Assembly (NCBI GenBank): GCA_963680875.1
Contig: OY804582.1
Span: forward strand, 56,438,646-56,502,645
From: Bathymodiolus brooksi
Lineage: Eukaryota; Mollusca; Bivalvia; Mytilida; Modiolidae
Reading direction: 5' to 3'
Length of the DNA: 64,000 nt
Position numbers and translations under genes: made by a program. Positions 22,761-34,072 of the stretch are shown here, one piece after another (the first letter of the stretch is position 1; every line of letters starts with the position of its first letter). The notes beneath the pieces were generated by a model. That model did no database searches and had not been told where the DNA came from. It saw only the letters and a program-made list of their open reading frames with translations.

Positions 22761-25591
22761 CTCTGTTAAAGACAATCGCTAGGTTAAAACTTACAAAGCT
22801 GCTGTATCCTCTGTCAAAAACAATCGCTAGGTTAAAACTTACAAAGCTGCTCTCTCCTCTGTCAAAGAAAATCGCTAGGTTAAAATTTACAAAGCTGCTG
22901 TCTCCTCTATCAAAGACAATCGCTAGGTTAAAACTTACAAAGCTGCTGTCTCTTCTGTCAAAGACAATCGCTAGGTTAAAACTTACAAAGCTGCTGTCTC
23001 CTCCGTCAAAAAAATCGCTAGATTAAAACTTACAAAGCTGCTGTCTCCTCTGTCAAAGACAATCGCTAGGTTAAAACTTACAAAGCTGCCGTCTTCTCTG
23101 CCAAAGACAATCGCTAGGTCAAAACTTACAAAGCTGCTGTCTCCTCTATCAAAGACAATCGCTAGGTTAAAATTTACAAAGCTGCTGTCTCCTCTATCAA
23201 AGACAATCCCTAGGTTAAAACTTACAAAGCTGCTGTCTCTTCTGTCAAAGACAATCGCTAGGTTAAAACTTACAAAGCTGCTGTCTCTTCTGTCAAAGAC
23301 AATCGCTAGGTTAAAACTTACAAAGCTGCTGTCTCCTCTGTCAAAGAAAATCGCTAGGTTAAAACTTACAAAGCTGCTGTCTCTTCTGTCAAAGACAATC
23401 GCTAGGTTAAAACTTACAAAGCTGCTGTCTTTTCTGTCAAAGACAATCGCTAGGTTAAAACTTACAAAGCTGCTGTCTCCTCTGTCAAAGAATATCGCTA
23501 GGTTAAAACTTACAAAGCTGCTGTCTCCTCTGTCAAAGAAAATCGCTAGGTTAAAACTTACAAAGCTGCTGTCTCCTCTGTCAAAGACAATCGGTAGGCT
23601 AAAACTTACAAAGCTGCTGTCTCCTCTGTCAAAGACAATCGCTAGGTTAAAACTTACAAAGCTGCTGTCTCCTCTGTCAAAGACAATCGCTAGGTTAAAA
23701 CTTACAAAGCTGCTGTCTCCTCTGTCAAAGACAAACGCTAGGATAAAACGTACAAAGCTGCTGTCTCCTCTGTCAAAGAAAATCGCTAGGTTAAAACTTA
23801 CAAAGCTGATGTCTCCTCTGTCAAAGAAAATCGCTAGGTTAAAACTTACAAAGCTGCTGTCATCTCTGTCAAAGACAATCGCTAGGTTAAAACTTACAAA
23901 GCTGCTGTCTCCTCTGTCAAAGACAATTGCTAGCTTAAAACTTACAAAGCTTCTGTCACCTCTGTCAAAGACAATCGCTAGGTTAAAACTTACAAAGCTG
24001 CTGTCTCCTCTGTCAAAGACAATCGGTAGGCTAAAACTTACAAAGCTGCTGTCTCCTCTGTCAAAGACAATCGCTAGGTTAAAACTTACAAAGCTGCTGT
24101 CTCCTCTGTCAAAGACAATCGCTAGGATAAAACTTACAAAGCTGCTGTCTCCTCTGTCAAAGACAATCGCTAGGTTAAAACTTACAAAGCTGCTGTCTCC
24201 TCTGTCAAAGACAATCGGTAGGCTAAAACTTACAAAGCTGCTGTCTCCTCTGTCAAAGACAATCGCTAGTTTAAAACTTACAAAGCTGCTGTTTCCTCTG
24301 TCAAAGACAATCGCTAGGTTAAAACTTACAAAGCTGCTGTCTCCTCTGTCAAAGACAATCGGTAGGCTAAAATTTACAAAGCTGCTGTCTCCTCTGTCAA
24401 GGACAATCGCTAGGTTAAAACTTACAAAGCTGCTGTCTCCTCTGTCAAAGAAAATCGCTAGGTTAAAACTTACAAAGCTGCTGTCTCCTCTGTCAAAGAC
24501 AATCGCTAGGATAAAACTTACAAAGCTGCTGTAACCTCTGTCAAAGACAATCGCTAGGTTAAAACTTACAAAGCTGCTGTCTCCTCTGTCAAAGACAATC
24601 GCTAGGATAAAACTTACAAAGCTGCTGTCTCCTCTGTCTAAGAAAATCGCTAGGTTAAAACTTACAAAGCTGCTGTCTCCTCTGTCAAAAACAATCGCTA
24701 GGATCAAACTTACAAAGCTGCTGTCATCTCTGTCAAAGACAATCGCTAGGTTAAAACTTACAAAGCTGCTGTCTCCTCTGTCAAAGACAATTGCTAGCTT
24801 AAAACTTACAAAGCTTCTGTCACCTCTGTCAAAGACAATCGCTAGGTTAAAACTTACAAAGCTGCTGTCTCCTCTGTCAAAGACAATCGGTAGGCTAAAA
24901 CTTACAAAGCTGCTGTCTCCTCTGTCAAAGACAATCGCTAGGTTAAAACTTACAAAGCTGCTGTCTCCTCTGTCAAAGACAATCGCTAGGATAAAACTTA
25001 CAAAGCTGCTGTCTCCTCTATCAAAGACAATCGCTAGGTTAAAACTTACAAAGCTGCTGTCTCCTCTGTCAAAGACAATCGGTAGGCTAAAACTTACAAA
25101 GCTGCTGTCTCCTCTGTCAAAGACAATCGCTAGTTTAAAACTTACAAAGCTGCTGTTTCCTCTGTCAAAGACAATCGCTAGGTTAAACCTTACAAAGCTG
25201 CTGTCTCCTCTGTCAAAGACAAACGCTAGGATAAAACTTACAAAGCTGCTGTCTCCTCTGTCAAAGACAATCGCTAGGTTAAAACTTACAAAGCTGCTGT
25301 CTCCTCTGTCAAAGAAAATCGGTAGGCTAAAATTTACAAAGCTGCTGTCTCCTCTGTCAAGGACAATCGCTAGGTTAAAACTTACAAAGCTGCTGTCTCC
25401 TCTGTCAAAGACAATCGCTAGGATAAAACTTACAAAGCTGCTGTCTCCTCTGTCAAAGAAAATCGCTAGGTTAAAACTTACAAAGCTGCTGTCTCCTCTG
25501 TCAAAGACAATCGCTAGGATAAAACTTACAAAGCTGCTGTAACCTCTGTCAAAGACAATCGCTAGGTTAAAACTTACAAAGCTGCTGTCTC
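22761..25591. repeat. 2.83-kb tandem duplication, copy 1
   Basis: From the CTCTGTTAAAG monomer at 22761 the sequence is matched by 25592 onward at an offset of 2,831 bp, which is 59 monomers minus the one base lost at 23008-23014. Rare shared variants include GCCGTCTTCTCTGCC, GACAATCCCTAGG, AGAATATCG, AAACGTACAAAG and AGGATCAAAC (24704 and 27628). Copy 2 has two extra monomers near 27131-27226, so the offset ends at 2,927 bp. The left edge is uncertain by a monomer or two because neighbouring monomers are consensus. Confidence 0.9.
22989..23035. repeat. 47-bp monomer, seven-A deletion lineage (member 1)
   Basis: CAAAGAAAATCG has become CAAAAAAATCG, with a run of seven A at 23008-23014. The same monomer carries CTCCGTC and AGATTAAAA. 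Identical copies are at 25820 and 33691, with a related one at 33882, so the deletion predates the duplications and is not a sequencing error. Confidence 0.92.
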
Positions 25592-28520
25592 CTCTGTTAA
25601 AGACAATCGCTAGGTTAAAACTTACAAAGCTGCTGTATCCTCTGTCAAAAACAATCGCTAGGTTAAAACTTACAAAGCTGCTCTCTCCTCTGTCAAAGAA
25701 AATCGCTAGGTTAAAATTTACAAAGCTGCTGTCTCCTCTATCAAAGACAATCGCTAGGTTAAAACTTACAAAGCTGCTGTCTCTTCTGTCAAAGACAATC
25801 GCTAGGTTAAAACTTACAAAGCTGCTGTCTCCTCCGTCAAAAAAATCGCTAGATTAAAACTTACAAAGCTGCTGTCTCCTCTGTCAAAGACAATCGCTAG
25901 GTTAAAACTTACAAAGCTGCCGTCTTCTCTGCCAAAGACAATCGCTAGGTCAAAACTTACAAAGCTGCTGTCTCCTCTATCAAAGACAATCGCTAGGTTA
26001 AAATTTACAAAGCTGCTGTCTCCTCTATCAAAGACAATCCCTAGGTTAAAACTTACAAAGCTGCTGTCTCTTCTGTCAAAGACAATCGCTAGGTTAAAAC
26101 TTACAAAGCTGCTGTCTCTTCTGTCAAAGACAATCGCTAGGTTAAAACTTACAAAGCTGCTGTCTCCTCTGTCAAAGAAAATCGCTAGGTTAAAACTTAC
26201 AAAGCTGCTGTCTCTTCTGTCAAAGACAATCGCTAGGTTAAAACTTACAAAGCTGCTGTCTTTTCTGTCAAAGACAATCGCTAGGTTAAAACTTACAAAG
26301 CTGCTGTCTCCTCTGTCAAAGAATATCGCTAGGTTAAAACTTACAAAGCTGCTGTCTCCTCTGTCAAAGAAAATCGCTAGGTTAAAACTTACAAAGCTGC
26401 TGTCTCCTCTGTCAAAGACAATCGGTAGGCTAAAACTTACAAAGCTGCTGTCTCCTCTGTCAAAGACAATCGCTAGGTTAAAACTTACAAAGCTGCTGTC
26501 TCCTCTGTCAAAGACAATCGCTAGGTTAAAACTTACAAAGCTGCTGTCTCCTCTGTCAAAGACAAACGCTAGGATAAAACGTACAAAGCTGCTGTCTCCT
26601 CTGTCAAAGAAAATCGCTAGGTTAAAACTTACAAAGCTGATGTCTCCTCTGTCAAAGAAAATCGCTAGGTTAAAACTTACAAAGCTGCTGTCATCTCTGT
26701 CAAAGACAATCGCTAGGTTAAAACTTACAAAGCTGCTGTCTCCTCTGTCAAAGACAATTGCTAGCTTAAAACTTACAAAGCTTCTGTCACCTCTGTCAAA
26801 GACAATCGCTAGGTTAAAACTTACAAAGCTGCTGTCTCCTCTGTCAAAGACAATCGGTAGGCTAAAACTTACAAAGCTGCTGTCTCCTCTGTCAAAGACA
26901 ATCGCTAGGTTAAAACTTACAAAGCTGCTGTCTCCTCTGTCAAAGACAATCGCTAGGATAAAACTTACAAAGCTGCTGTCTCCTCTGTCAAAGACAATCG
27001 CTAGGTTAAAACTTACAAAGCTGCTGTCTCCTCTGTCAAAGACAATCGGTAGGCTAAAACTTACAAAGCTGCTGTCTCCTCTGTCAAAGACAATCGCTAG
27101 TTTAAAACTAACAAAGCTGCTGTTTCCTCTGTCAAAGACAATCGCTAGGTTAAACCTTACAAAGCTGCTGTCTCCTCTGTCAAAGACAAACGCTAGGATA
27201 AAACTTACAAAGCTGCTGTCTCCTCTGTCAAAGACAATCGCTAGGTTAAAACTTACAAAGCTGCTGTCTCCTCTGTCAAAGACAATCGGTAGGCTAAAAT
27301 TTACAAAGCTGCTGTCTCCTCTGTCAAGGACAATCGCTAGGTTAAAACTTACAAAGCTGCTGTCTCCTCTGTCAAAGAAAATCGCTAGGTTAAAACTTAC
27401 AAAGCTGCTGTCTCCTCTGTCAAAGACAATCGCTAGGATAAAACTTACAAAGCTGCTGTAACCTCTGTCAAAGACAATCGCTAGGTTAAAACTTACAAAG
27501 CTGCTGTCTCCTCTGTCAAAGACAATCGCTAGGATAAAACTTACAAAGCTGCTGTCTCCTCTGTCTAAGAAAATCGCTAGGTTAAAACTTACAAAGCTGC
27601 TGTCTCCTCTGTCAAAAACAATCGCTAGGATCAAACTTACAAAGCTGCTGTCATCTCTGTCAAAGACAACCGCTAGGTTAAAACTTACAAAGCTGCTGTC
27701 TCCTCTGTCAAAGACAATTGCTAGCTTAAAACTTACAAAGCTTCTGTCACCTCTGTCAAAGACAATCGCTAGGTTAAAACTTACAAAGCTGCTGTCTCCT
27801 CTGTCAAAGACAATCGGTAGGCTAAAACTTACAAAGCTGCTGTCTCCTTGGTCAAAGACAATCGCTAGGTTAAAACTTACAAAGCTGCTGTCTCCTCTGT
27901 CAAAGACAATCGCTAGGATAAAACTTACAAAGCTGCTGTCTCCTCTATCAAAGACAATCGCTAGGTTAAAACTTACAAAGCTGCTGTCTCCTCTGTCAAA
28001 GACAATCGGTAGGCTAAAACTTACAAAGCTGCTGTCTCCTCTGTCAAAGACAATCGCTAGTTTAAAACTTACAAAGCTGCTGTTTCCTCTGTCAAAGACA
28101 ATCGCTAGGTTAAACCTTACAAAGCTGCTGTCTCCTCTGTCAAAGACAAACGCTAGGATAAAACTTACAAAGCTGCTGTCTCCTCTGTCAAAGACAATCG
28201 CTAGGTTAAAACTTACAAAGCTGCTGTCTCCTCTGTCAAAGACAATCGGTAGGCTAAAATTTACAAAGCTGCTGTCTCCTCTGTCAAGGACAATCGCTAG
28301 GTTAAAACTTACAAAGCTGCTGTCTCCTCTGTCAAAGACAATCGCTAGGATAAAACTTACAAAGCTGCTGTCTCCTCTGTCAAAGAAAATCGCTAGGTTA
28401 AAACTTACAAAGCTGCTGTCTCCTCTGTCAAAGACAATCGCTAGGATAAAACTTACAAAGCTGCTGTAACCTCTGTCAAAGACAATCGCTAGGTTAAAAC
28501 TTACAAAGCTGCTGTCTCCT
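25592..28520. repeat. 2.93-kb tandem duplication, copy 2
   Basis: This is the second copy of the block at 22761, starting directly after it. It includes the inherited seven-A deletion and ends near the GTAACC monomer (28466, against 25539 in copy 1). It differs by a two-monomer insertion (27131-27226: AAACCTTAC then CAAACGCTAGGAT) and by scattered substitutions such as CCTTGGTC near 27848 and AAACTAAC near 27107. Confidence 0.9.
25820..25866. repeat. 47-bp monomer, seven-A deletion lineage (member 2)
   Basis: It carries the same CTCCGTC, seven-A run (25839-25845) and AGATT as the monomer at 22989. It is located 2,831 bp downstream, at the expected place in the duplicated block. Confidence 0.92.
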
Positions 28521-31500
28521 CTGTCAAAGACAATCGCTAGGATAAAACTTACAAAGCTGCTGTCTCCTCTGTCTAAGAAAATCGCTAGGTTAAAACTTAC
28601 AAAGCTGCTGTCTCCTCTGTCAAAAACAATCGCTAGGATAAAACTTACAAAGCTGCTGTCATCTCTGTCAAAGACAATCGCTAGGTTAAAACTTACAAAG
28701 CTGCTGTCTCCTCTGTCAAAGACAATTGCTAGCTTAAAACTTACAAAGCTGCTGTCACCTCTGTCAAAGACAATCGCTAGGTTAAAACTTACAAAGCTGC
28801 TGTCTCCCCTGTGAAAGACAATCGCTAGGTTAAAACTTACAAAGCTGCTGTCTCTTCTGTCAAAGACAATCGCTAGGTTAAAACTTACAAAACTGCTGTC
28901 TCCTCTGTCAAAGACAATCGCTAGGTTAAAACTTACAAAGCTGCTGTCTCCTCTGTCAAAGAAAATCGCTAGGTTAAAACTTACAAAGCTGCTGTCTCCT
29001 CTGTCAAAGACAATCGCTAGGATAAAACTTACAAAGCTGCTGTAACCTCTGTCAAAGACAATCGCTAGGTTAAAACTTACAAAGCTGCTGTCTCCTCTGT
29101 CAAAGACAATCGCTAGGATAAAACTTACAAAGCTGCTGTCTCCTCTGTCTAAGAAAATCGCTAGGTTAAAACTTACAAAGCTGCTGTCTCCTCTGTCAAA
29201 AACAATCGCTAGGATAAAACTTACAAAGCTGCTGTCATCTCTGTCAAAGACAATCGCTAGGTTAAAACTTACAAAGCTGCTGTCTCCTCTGTCAAAGACA
29301 ATTGCTAGCTTAAAACTTACAAAGCTGCTGTCACCTCTAACAAAGACAATCGCTAGGTTAAAACTTACAAAGCTGCTGTCTCCCCTGTGAAAGACAATCG
29401 CTAGGTTAAAACTTACAAAGCTGCTGTCTCTTCTGTCAAAGACAATCGCTAGGTTAAAACTTACAAAACTGCTGTCTCCTCTGTCAAAGAAAATCGCTAG
29501 GTTAAAACTTACAAAGCTGCTGTCTCCTCTGTCAAAAAAAATCGTTAGGTTAAAACTTACAAAGCTGCTGTTTCTTCTGTCAAAGACAATCGCTAGGTTA
29601 AAACTTACAAAGCTGCTGTCTCCTCTGTCAAAGACATTCGCTAGGTTAAAACTTACACAGCCGCTGTCTCCTCTGTCAAAGACAATCGCTAGGTTAAAAC
29701 TTACAAAGCTGCTTTCTCCTCTGTCAAAGAAAATCGCTAGGTTAAAACTTACAAAGCTGCTCTCTCCTCTGTCAAAGACAATCGCTAGGTTAAAACTTAC
29801 AAAGCTGCTGTCTCCTCTGTCAAAGACAATCGCTAGGTTAAAACTTGCAAAGCTGCTGTCTCCTCTGTCAAAGAAAATCGGTAGGCTAAAACTTACAAAC
29901 CTGCTGTCTCCTCTGTCAAAGACAATAGCTAGGTTAAAACTTACAAAGCTGCTGTCTCCTCTGTCAAAGACAATCGCTAGTTTAAAACTTACAAAGCTGA
30001 TGTCTCCTCTGTCAAAGACAAACGCTAGGATACCACTTACAAAGCTGCTGTCTCCTCTGTCAAAGACAATCGCTAGGTTAAAACTTACAAAGCTGCTGTC
30101 TCCTCTATCAAAGACAATCGCTAGGTTAAAACTTACAAAGCTGCTGTCTCCTCTGTCAAAGACAATCGCTAGGTTAAAACTTACAAAGCTGCTGTCTCCT
30201 CTGTTAAAGACAATCGCTAGGTTAAAACTTACAAAGCTGCTGTATCCTCTGTCAAAAACAATCGCTAGGTTAAAATTTACAAAGCTGCTCTCTCCTCTGT
30301 CAAAGAAAATCGTTAGGTTAAAATTTACAAAGCTGCTGTCTCCTCTATCAAAGACAATTGCTAGGTTAAAACTTACAAAGCTGCTGTCTCCTCTGTCAAA
30401 GACAATCGCTAGGTTAAAACTTACAAAGCTGCTGTCTCCTCTGTCAAAGAAAATTTCTAGATTAAAACTTACAAAGCTGCTGTCTCCTCTGTCAAAGAAA
30501 ATCGTTAGGTTAAAACTTACAAAGCTGCTGTCTCCTCTGTCAAAGACAATTGCTAGCTTAAAACTTACAAAGCTGCTGTCACCTCTGTCAAAGACAATCG
30601 CTAGGTTAAAACTTACAAAGCTGCTGTCTCCTCTGTGAAAGACAATCGCTAGGTTAAAACTTACAAAGCTGCTGTCTCTTCTGTCAAAGACAATCGCTAG
30701 GTTAAAACTTACAAAACTGCTGTCTCCTCTGTCAAAGACAATCGCTAGGTTAAAACTTACAAAGCTGCTGTCTCCTCTGTCAAAACAAATCGTTAGGTTA
30801 AAACTTACAAAGCTGCTGTCTCCTTTGTCAAAGAAAATCGCTAGGTTAAAACTTACAAAGCTGCTGTCTCCTCTGTCAAGGACAATCGCTAGGTTAAAAC
30901 TTACAAAGCTGCTGTCTCCTCTGTCAAAGACAATCGCTAGGTTAAAACTTACAAAGCTGCTTTCTCCTCTGTCAAAGACAATCGCTAGGTTAAAACTTAC
31001 AAAGCTGCTCTCTCCTCTGTCAAAGACAATCGCTAGGTTAAAACTTACAAAGCTGCTGTCTCCTCTGTCAAAGACAATCGCTAGGATAAAACTTGCAAAG
31101 CTGCTGTCTCCTGTGTCAAAGACAATCGCTAGGTTAAAACTTACAAAGCTGCTGTCTCCTCTGTCAAAGACAATCGGTAGGCTAAAACTTACAAAGCTGC
31201 TGTCTCCTCTGTCAAAGACAATCGCTAGGTTAAAACTTACAAAGCTGCTGTCTCCTCTGTCAAAGACAATCGCTAGGTTAAAACATACAAAGCTGATTTC
31301 TCCTCTCTCAAAGACAAACGCTAGGATACAACTTACAAAGCTGCTGTCTCCTCTGTCAAAGACAATCGCTAGGTTAAAACTTACAAAGCTGCTGTCTCCT
31401 CTGTCAAAGACAATCGCTAGGTTAAAACTTACAAAGCTGCTGTCTCCTCTGTCAAAGACAATCGCTAGGTTAAAACTTACAAAGCTGCTGTCTCCTCTGT

Positions 31501-33690
31501 TAAAGACAATCGCTAGGTTAAAACTTACAAAGCTGCTGTATCCTCTGTCAAAAACAATCGCTAGGTTAAAACTTACAAAGCTGCTCTCTCCTCTGTCAAA
31601 GAAAATCGCTAGGTTAAAATTTACAAAGCTGCTGTCTCCTCTATCAAAGACAATCGCTAGGTTAAAATTTACAAAGCTGCTGTCTCCTCTATCAAAGACA
31701 ATCGCTAGGATAAAACTTACAAAGCTGCTGTCTCTTCTGTCAAAGACAATCGCTAGGTTAAAACTTACAAAGCTGCTGTCTCTTCTGTCAAAGACAATCG
31801 CTAGGTTAAAACTTACAAAGCTGCTGTCTCCTCTGTCAAAGAAAATCGCTAGGTTAAAACTTACAAAGCTGCTGTCTCTTTGGTCAAAGACAATCGCTAG
31901 GTTAAAACTTACAAAGCTGCTGTCTCCTCTGTCAAAGACAATCGCTAGGTTAAAACTTACAAAGCTGCTGTCTCCTCTGTCAAAGACAATCGGTAGGCTA
32001 AAACTTACAAAGCTGCTGTCTCCTCTGTCAAAGACAATCGCTAGGTTAAAACTTACAAAGCTGCTGTCTCCTCTGTCAAAGACAATCGCTAGGTTAAAAC
32101 TTACAAAGCTGCTGTCTCCTCTGTCAAAGACAAACGCTAGGATAAAACGTACAAAGCTGCTGTCTCCTCTGTCAAAGACAATCGCTAGGTTAAAACTTAC
32201 AAAGCTGCTGTCTCCTCTGTCAAAGAAAATCGCTAGGTTAAAACTTACAAAGCTGCTGTCATCTCTGTCAAAGACAATCGCTAGGTTAAAACTTACAAAG
32301 CTGCTGTCTCCTCTGTCAAAGACAATTGCTAGCTTAAAACTTACAAAGCTTCTGTCACCTCTGTCAAAGACAATCGCTAGGTTAAAACTTACAAAGCTGC
32401 TGTCTCCTCTGTGAAAGACAATCGCTAGGTTAAAACTTACAAAGCTGCTGTCTCCTCTGTCAAAGACAATCGCTAGGTTAAAACTTACAAAGCTGCTTTC
32501 TCCTCTGTCAAAGACAATCGCTAGGTTAAAACTTACAAAGCTGCTCTCTCTTCTGTCAAAGACAATCGCTAGGTTAAAACTTACAAAGCTGCTGTCTCCT
32601 CTGTCAAAGAAAATCGCTAGGTTAAAACTTGCAAAGCTGCTGTCTCCTCTGTCAAAGACAATTGCTAGGTTAAAACTTACAAAGCTGCTGTCTCCTCTGT
32701 CAAAGACAATCGCTAGGTTAAAACTTACAAAGCTGCTGTCTCCTCTGTCAAAGACAATCGCTAGGTTAAAACATACAAAGCTGATGTCTCCTCTGTCAAA
32801 GACAAACGCTAGGATACAACTTACAAAGCTGCTGTCTCCTCTGTCAAAGACAATCGCTAGGTTAAAACTTACAAAGCTGCTGTCTCCTCTGTCAAAGACA
32901 ATCGCTAGGTTAAAACTTACAAAGCTGCTGTCTCCTCTGTCAAAGACTATCGCTAGGTTAAAACTTACAAAGCTGCTGTCTCCTCTGTCAAAGACAATCG
33001 CTAGGTTAAAACTTACAAAGCTGCTGTCTCCTCTGTCAAAGAAAATCGCTAGATTAAAACTTACAAAGCTGCTGTCTCTTCTGTCAAAGACAATCGCTAG
33101 GTTAAAACTTACAAAGCAGCTGTCTCCTCTGTCAAAGAAAATCGCTAGGTTAAAACTTACAAAGCTGCTGTCTCCTCTGTCAAAGACAATCGGTAGGCTA
33201 AAACTTACAAAGCTGCTGTCTCCTCTGTCAAAGACAATCGCTAGGTTAAAACTTACAAAGCTGCTGTCTCCTCTGTCAAAGACAATCGCTAGGTTAAAAC
33301 ATACAAAGCTGATTTCTCCTCTCTCAAAGACAAACGCTAGGATACAACTTACAAAGCTGCTGTCTCCTCTGTCAAAGACAATCGCTAGGTTAAAACTTAC
33401 AAAGCTGCTGTCTCCTCTGTCAAAGACAATCGCTAGGTTAAAACTTACAAAGCTGCTGTCTCCTCTGTTAAAGACAATCGCTAGGTTAAAACTTACAAAG
33501 CTGCTGTATCCTCTGTCAAAAACAATCGCTAGGTTAAAACTTACAAAGCTGCTCTCTCCTCTGTCAAAGAAAATCGCTAGGTTAAAATTTACAAAGCTGC
33601 TGTCTCCTCTATCAAAGACAATCGCTAGGTTAAAACTTACAAAGCTGCTGTCTCTTCTGTCAAAGACAATCGCTAGGTTAAAACTTACAA
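28521..33690. repeat. Mixed zone repeating HORs seen 8-15 kb upstream
   Basis: The part at 28.6-30.5 kb follows 13.8-15.1 kb: the AGGATACCAC monomer start at 14644 recurs at 30000, which is 320 monomers minus four deletion bases. The part at 30.6-31.1 kb follows 22.0-22.5 kb. The part near 31.28-33.7 kb includes CATAC/GATTTCTCC monomers (about 31285 and 33301) and a CATAC/GATGTCTCC relative at about 32771, ending with the series that also precedes 22989. Long-range recurrence without unique spacers suggests block shuffling within one array. Confidence 0.85.
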
Positions 33691-33737
33691 AGCTGCTGTC
33701 TCCTCCGTCAAAAAAATCGCTAGATTAAAACTTACAA
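33691..33737. repeat. 47-bp monomer, seven-A deletion lineage (member 3)
   Basis: It has CTCCGTC, seven A at 33710-33716 and AGATT, as in the monomers at 22989 and 25820. The preceding 0.4 kb also matches the sequence upstream of those two. Downstream it diverges from them and continues with GAAAATCGTTAGG and CCATGG (33797). Confidence 0.9.
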
Positions 33738-33881
33738 AGCTGCTGTCTCCTCTGTCAAAGAAAATCGTTAGGTTAAAACTTACAAAGCTGCTGTCTCCAT
33801 GGTCAAAGACAATCACTAGGTTAAAACTTACAAAGCTGCTGTCTCCTCTGCCAAAGACAATCGCTAGGATAAAACTTACAA

Positions 33882-33928
33882 AGCTGCTGTCTCCTCTGTC
33901 AAAAAAATCGCTATATTAAAACTTACAA
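33882..33928. repeat. 47-bp monomer, seven-A deletion lineage (member 4)
   Basis: It has seven A at 33901-33907. It differs from member 3 by CTCTGTC in place of CTCCGTC and by TATATT in place of TAGATT. It is the second half of the local 4-monomer duplication. Confidence 0.85.
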
Positions 33929-34072
33929 AGCTGCTGTCTCCTCTGTCAAAGAAAATCGTTAGGTTAAAACTTACAAAGCTGCTGTCTCCATGGTCAAAGA
34001 CAATCACTAGGTTAAAACTTACAAAGCTGCTGTCTCCTCTGTCAAAGACAATCGCTAGGTTAAATTTTACAA

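Larger units (their letters stand above)
33691..34072. repeat. Local 4-monomer tandem duplication (191-bp period)
   Basis: The series seven-A monomer, GAAAATCGTTAGG monomer, CCATGG monomer and a fourth unit occurs twice in a row. The seven-A runs start at 33710 and 33901, and CCATGG lies at 33797 and 33988, each 191 bp apart. Four monomers would be 192 bp; the missing base is the inherited deletion. Confidence 0.85.
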
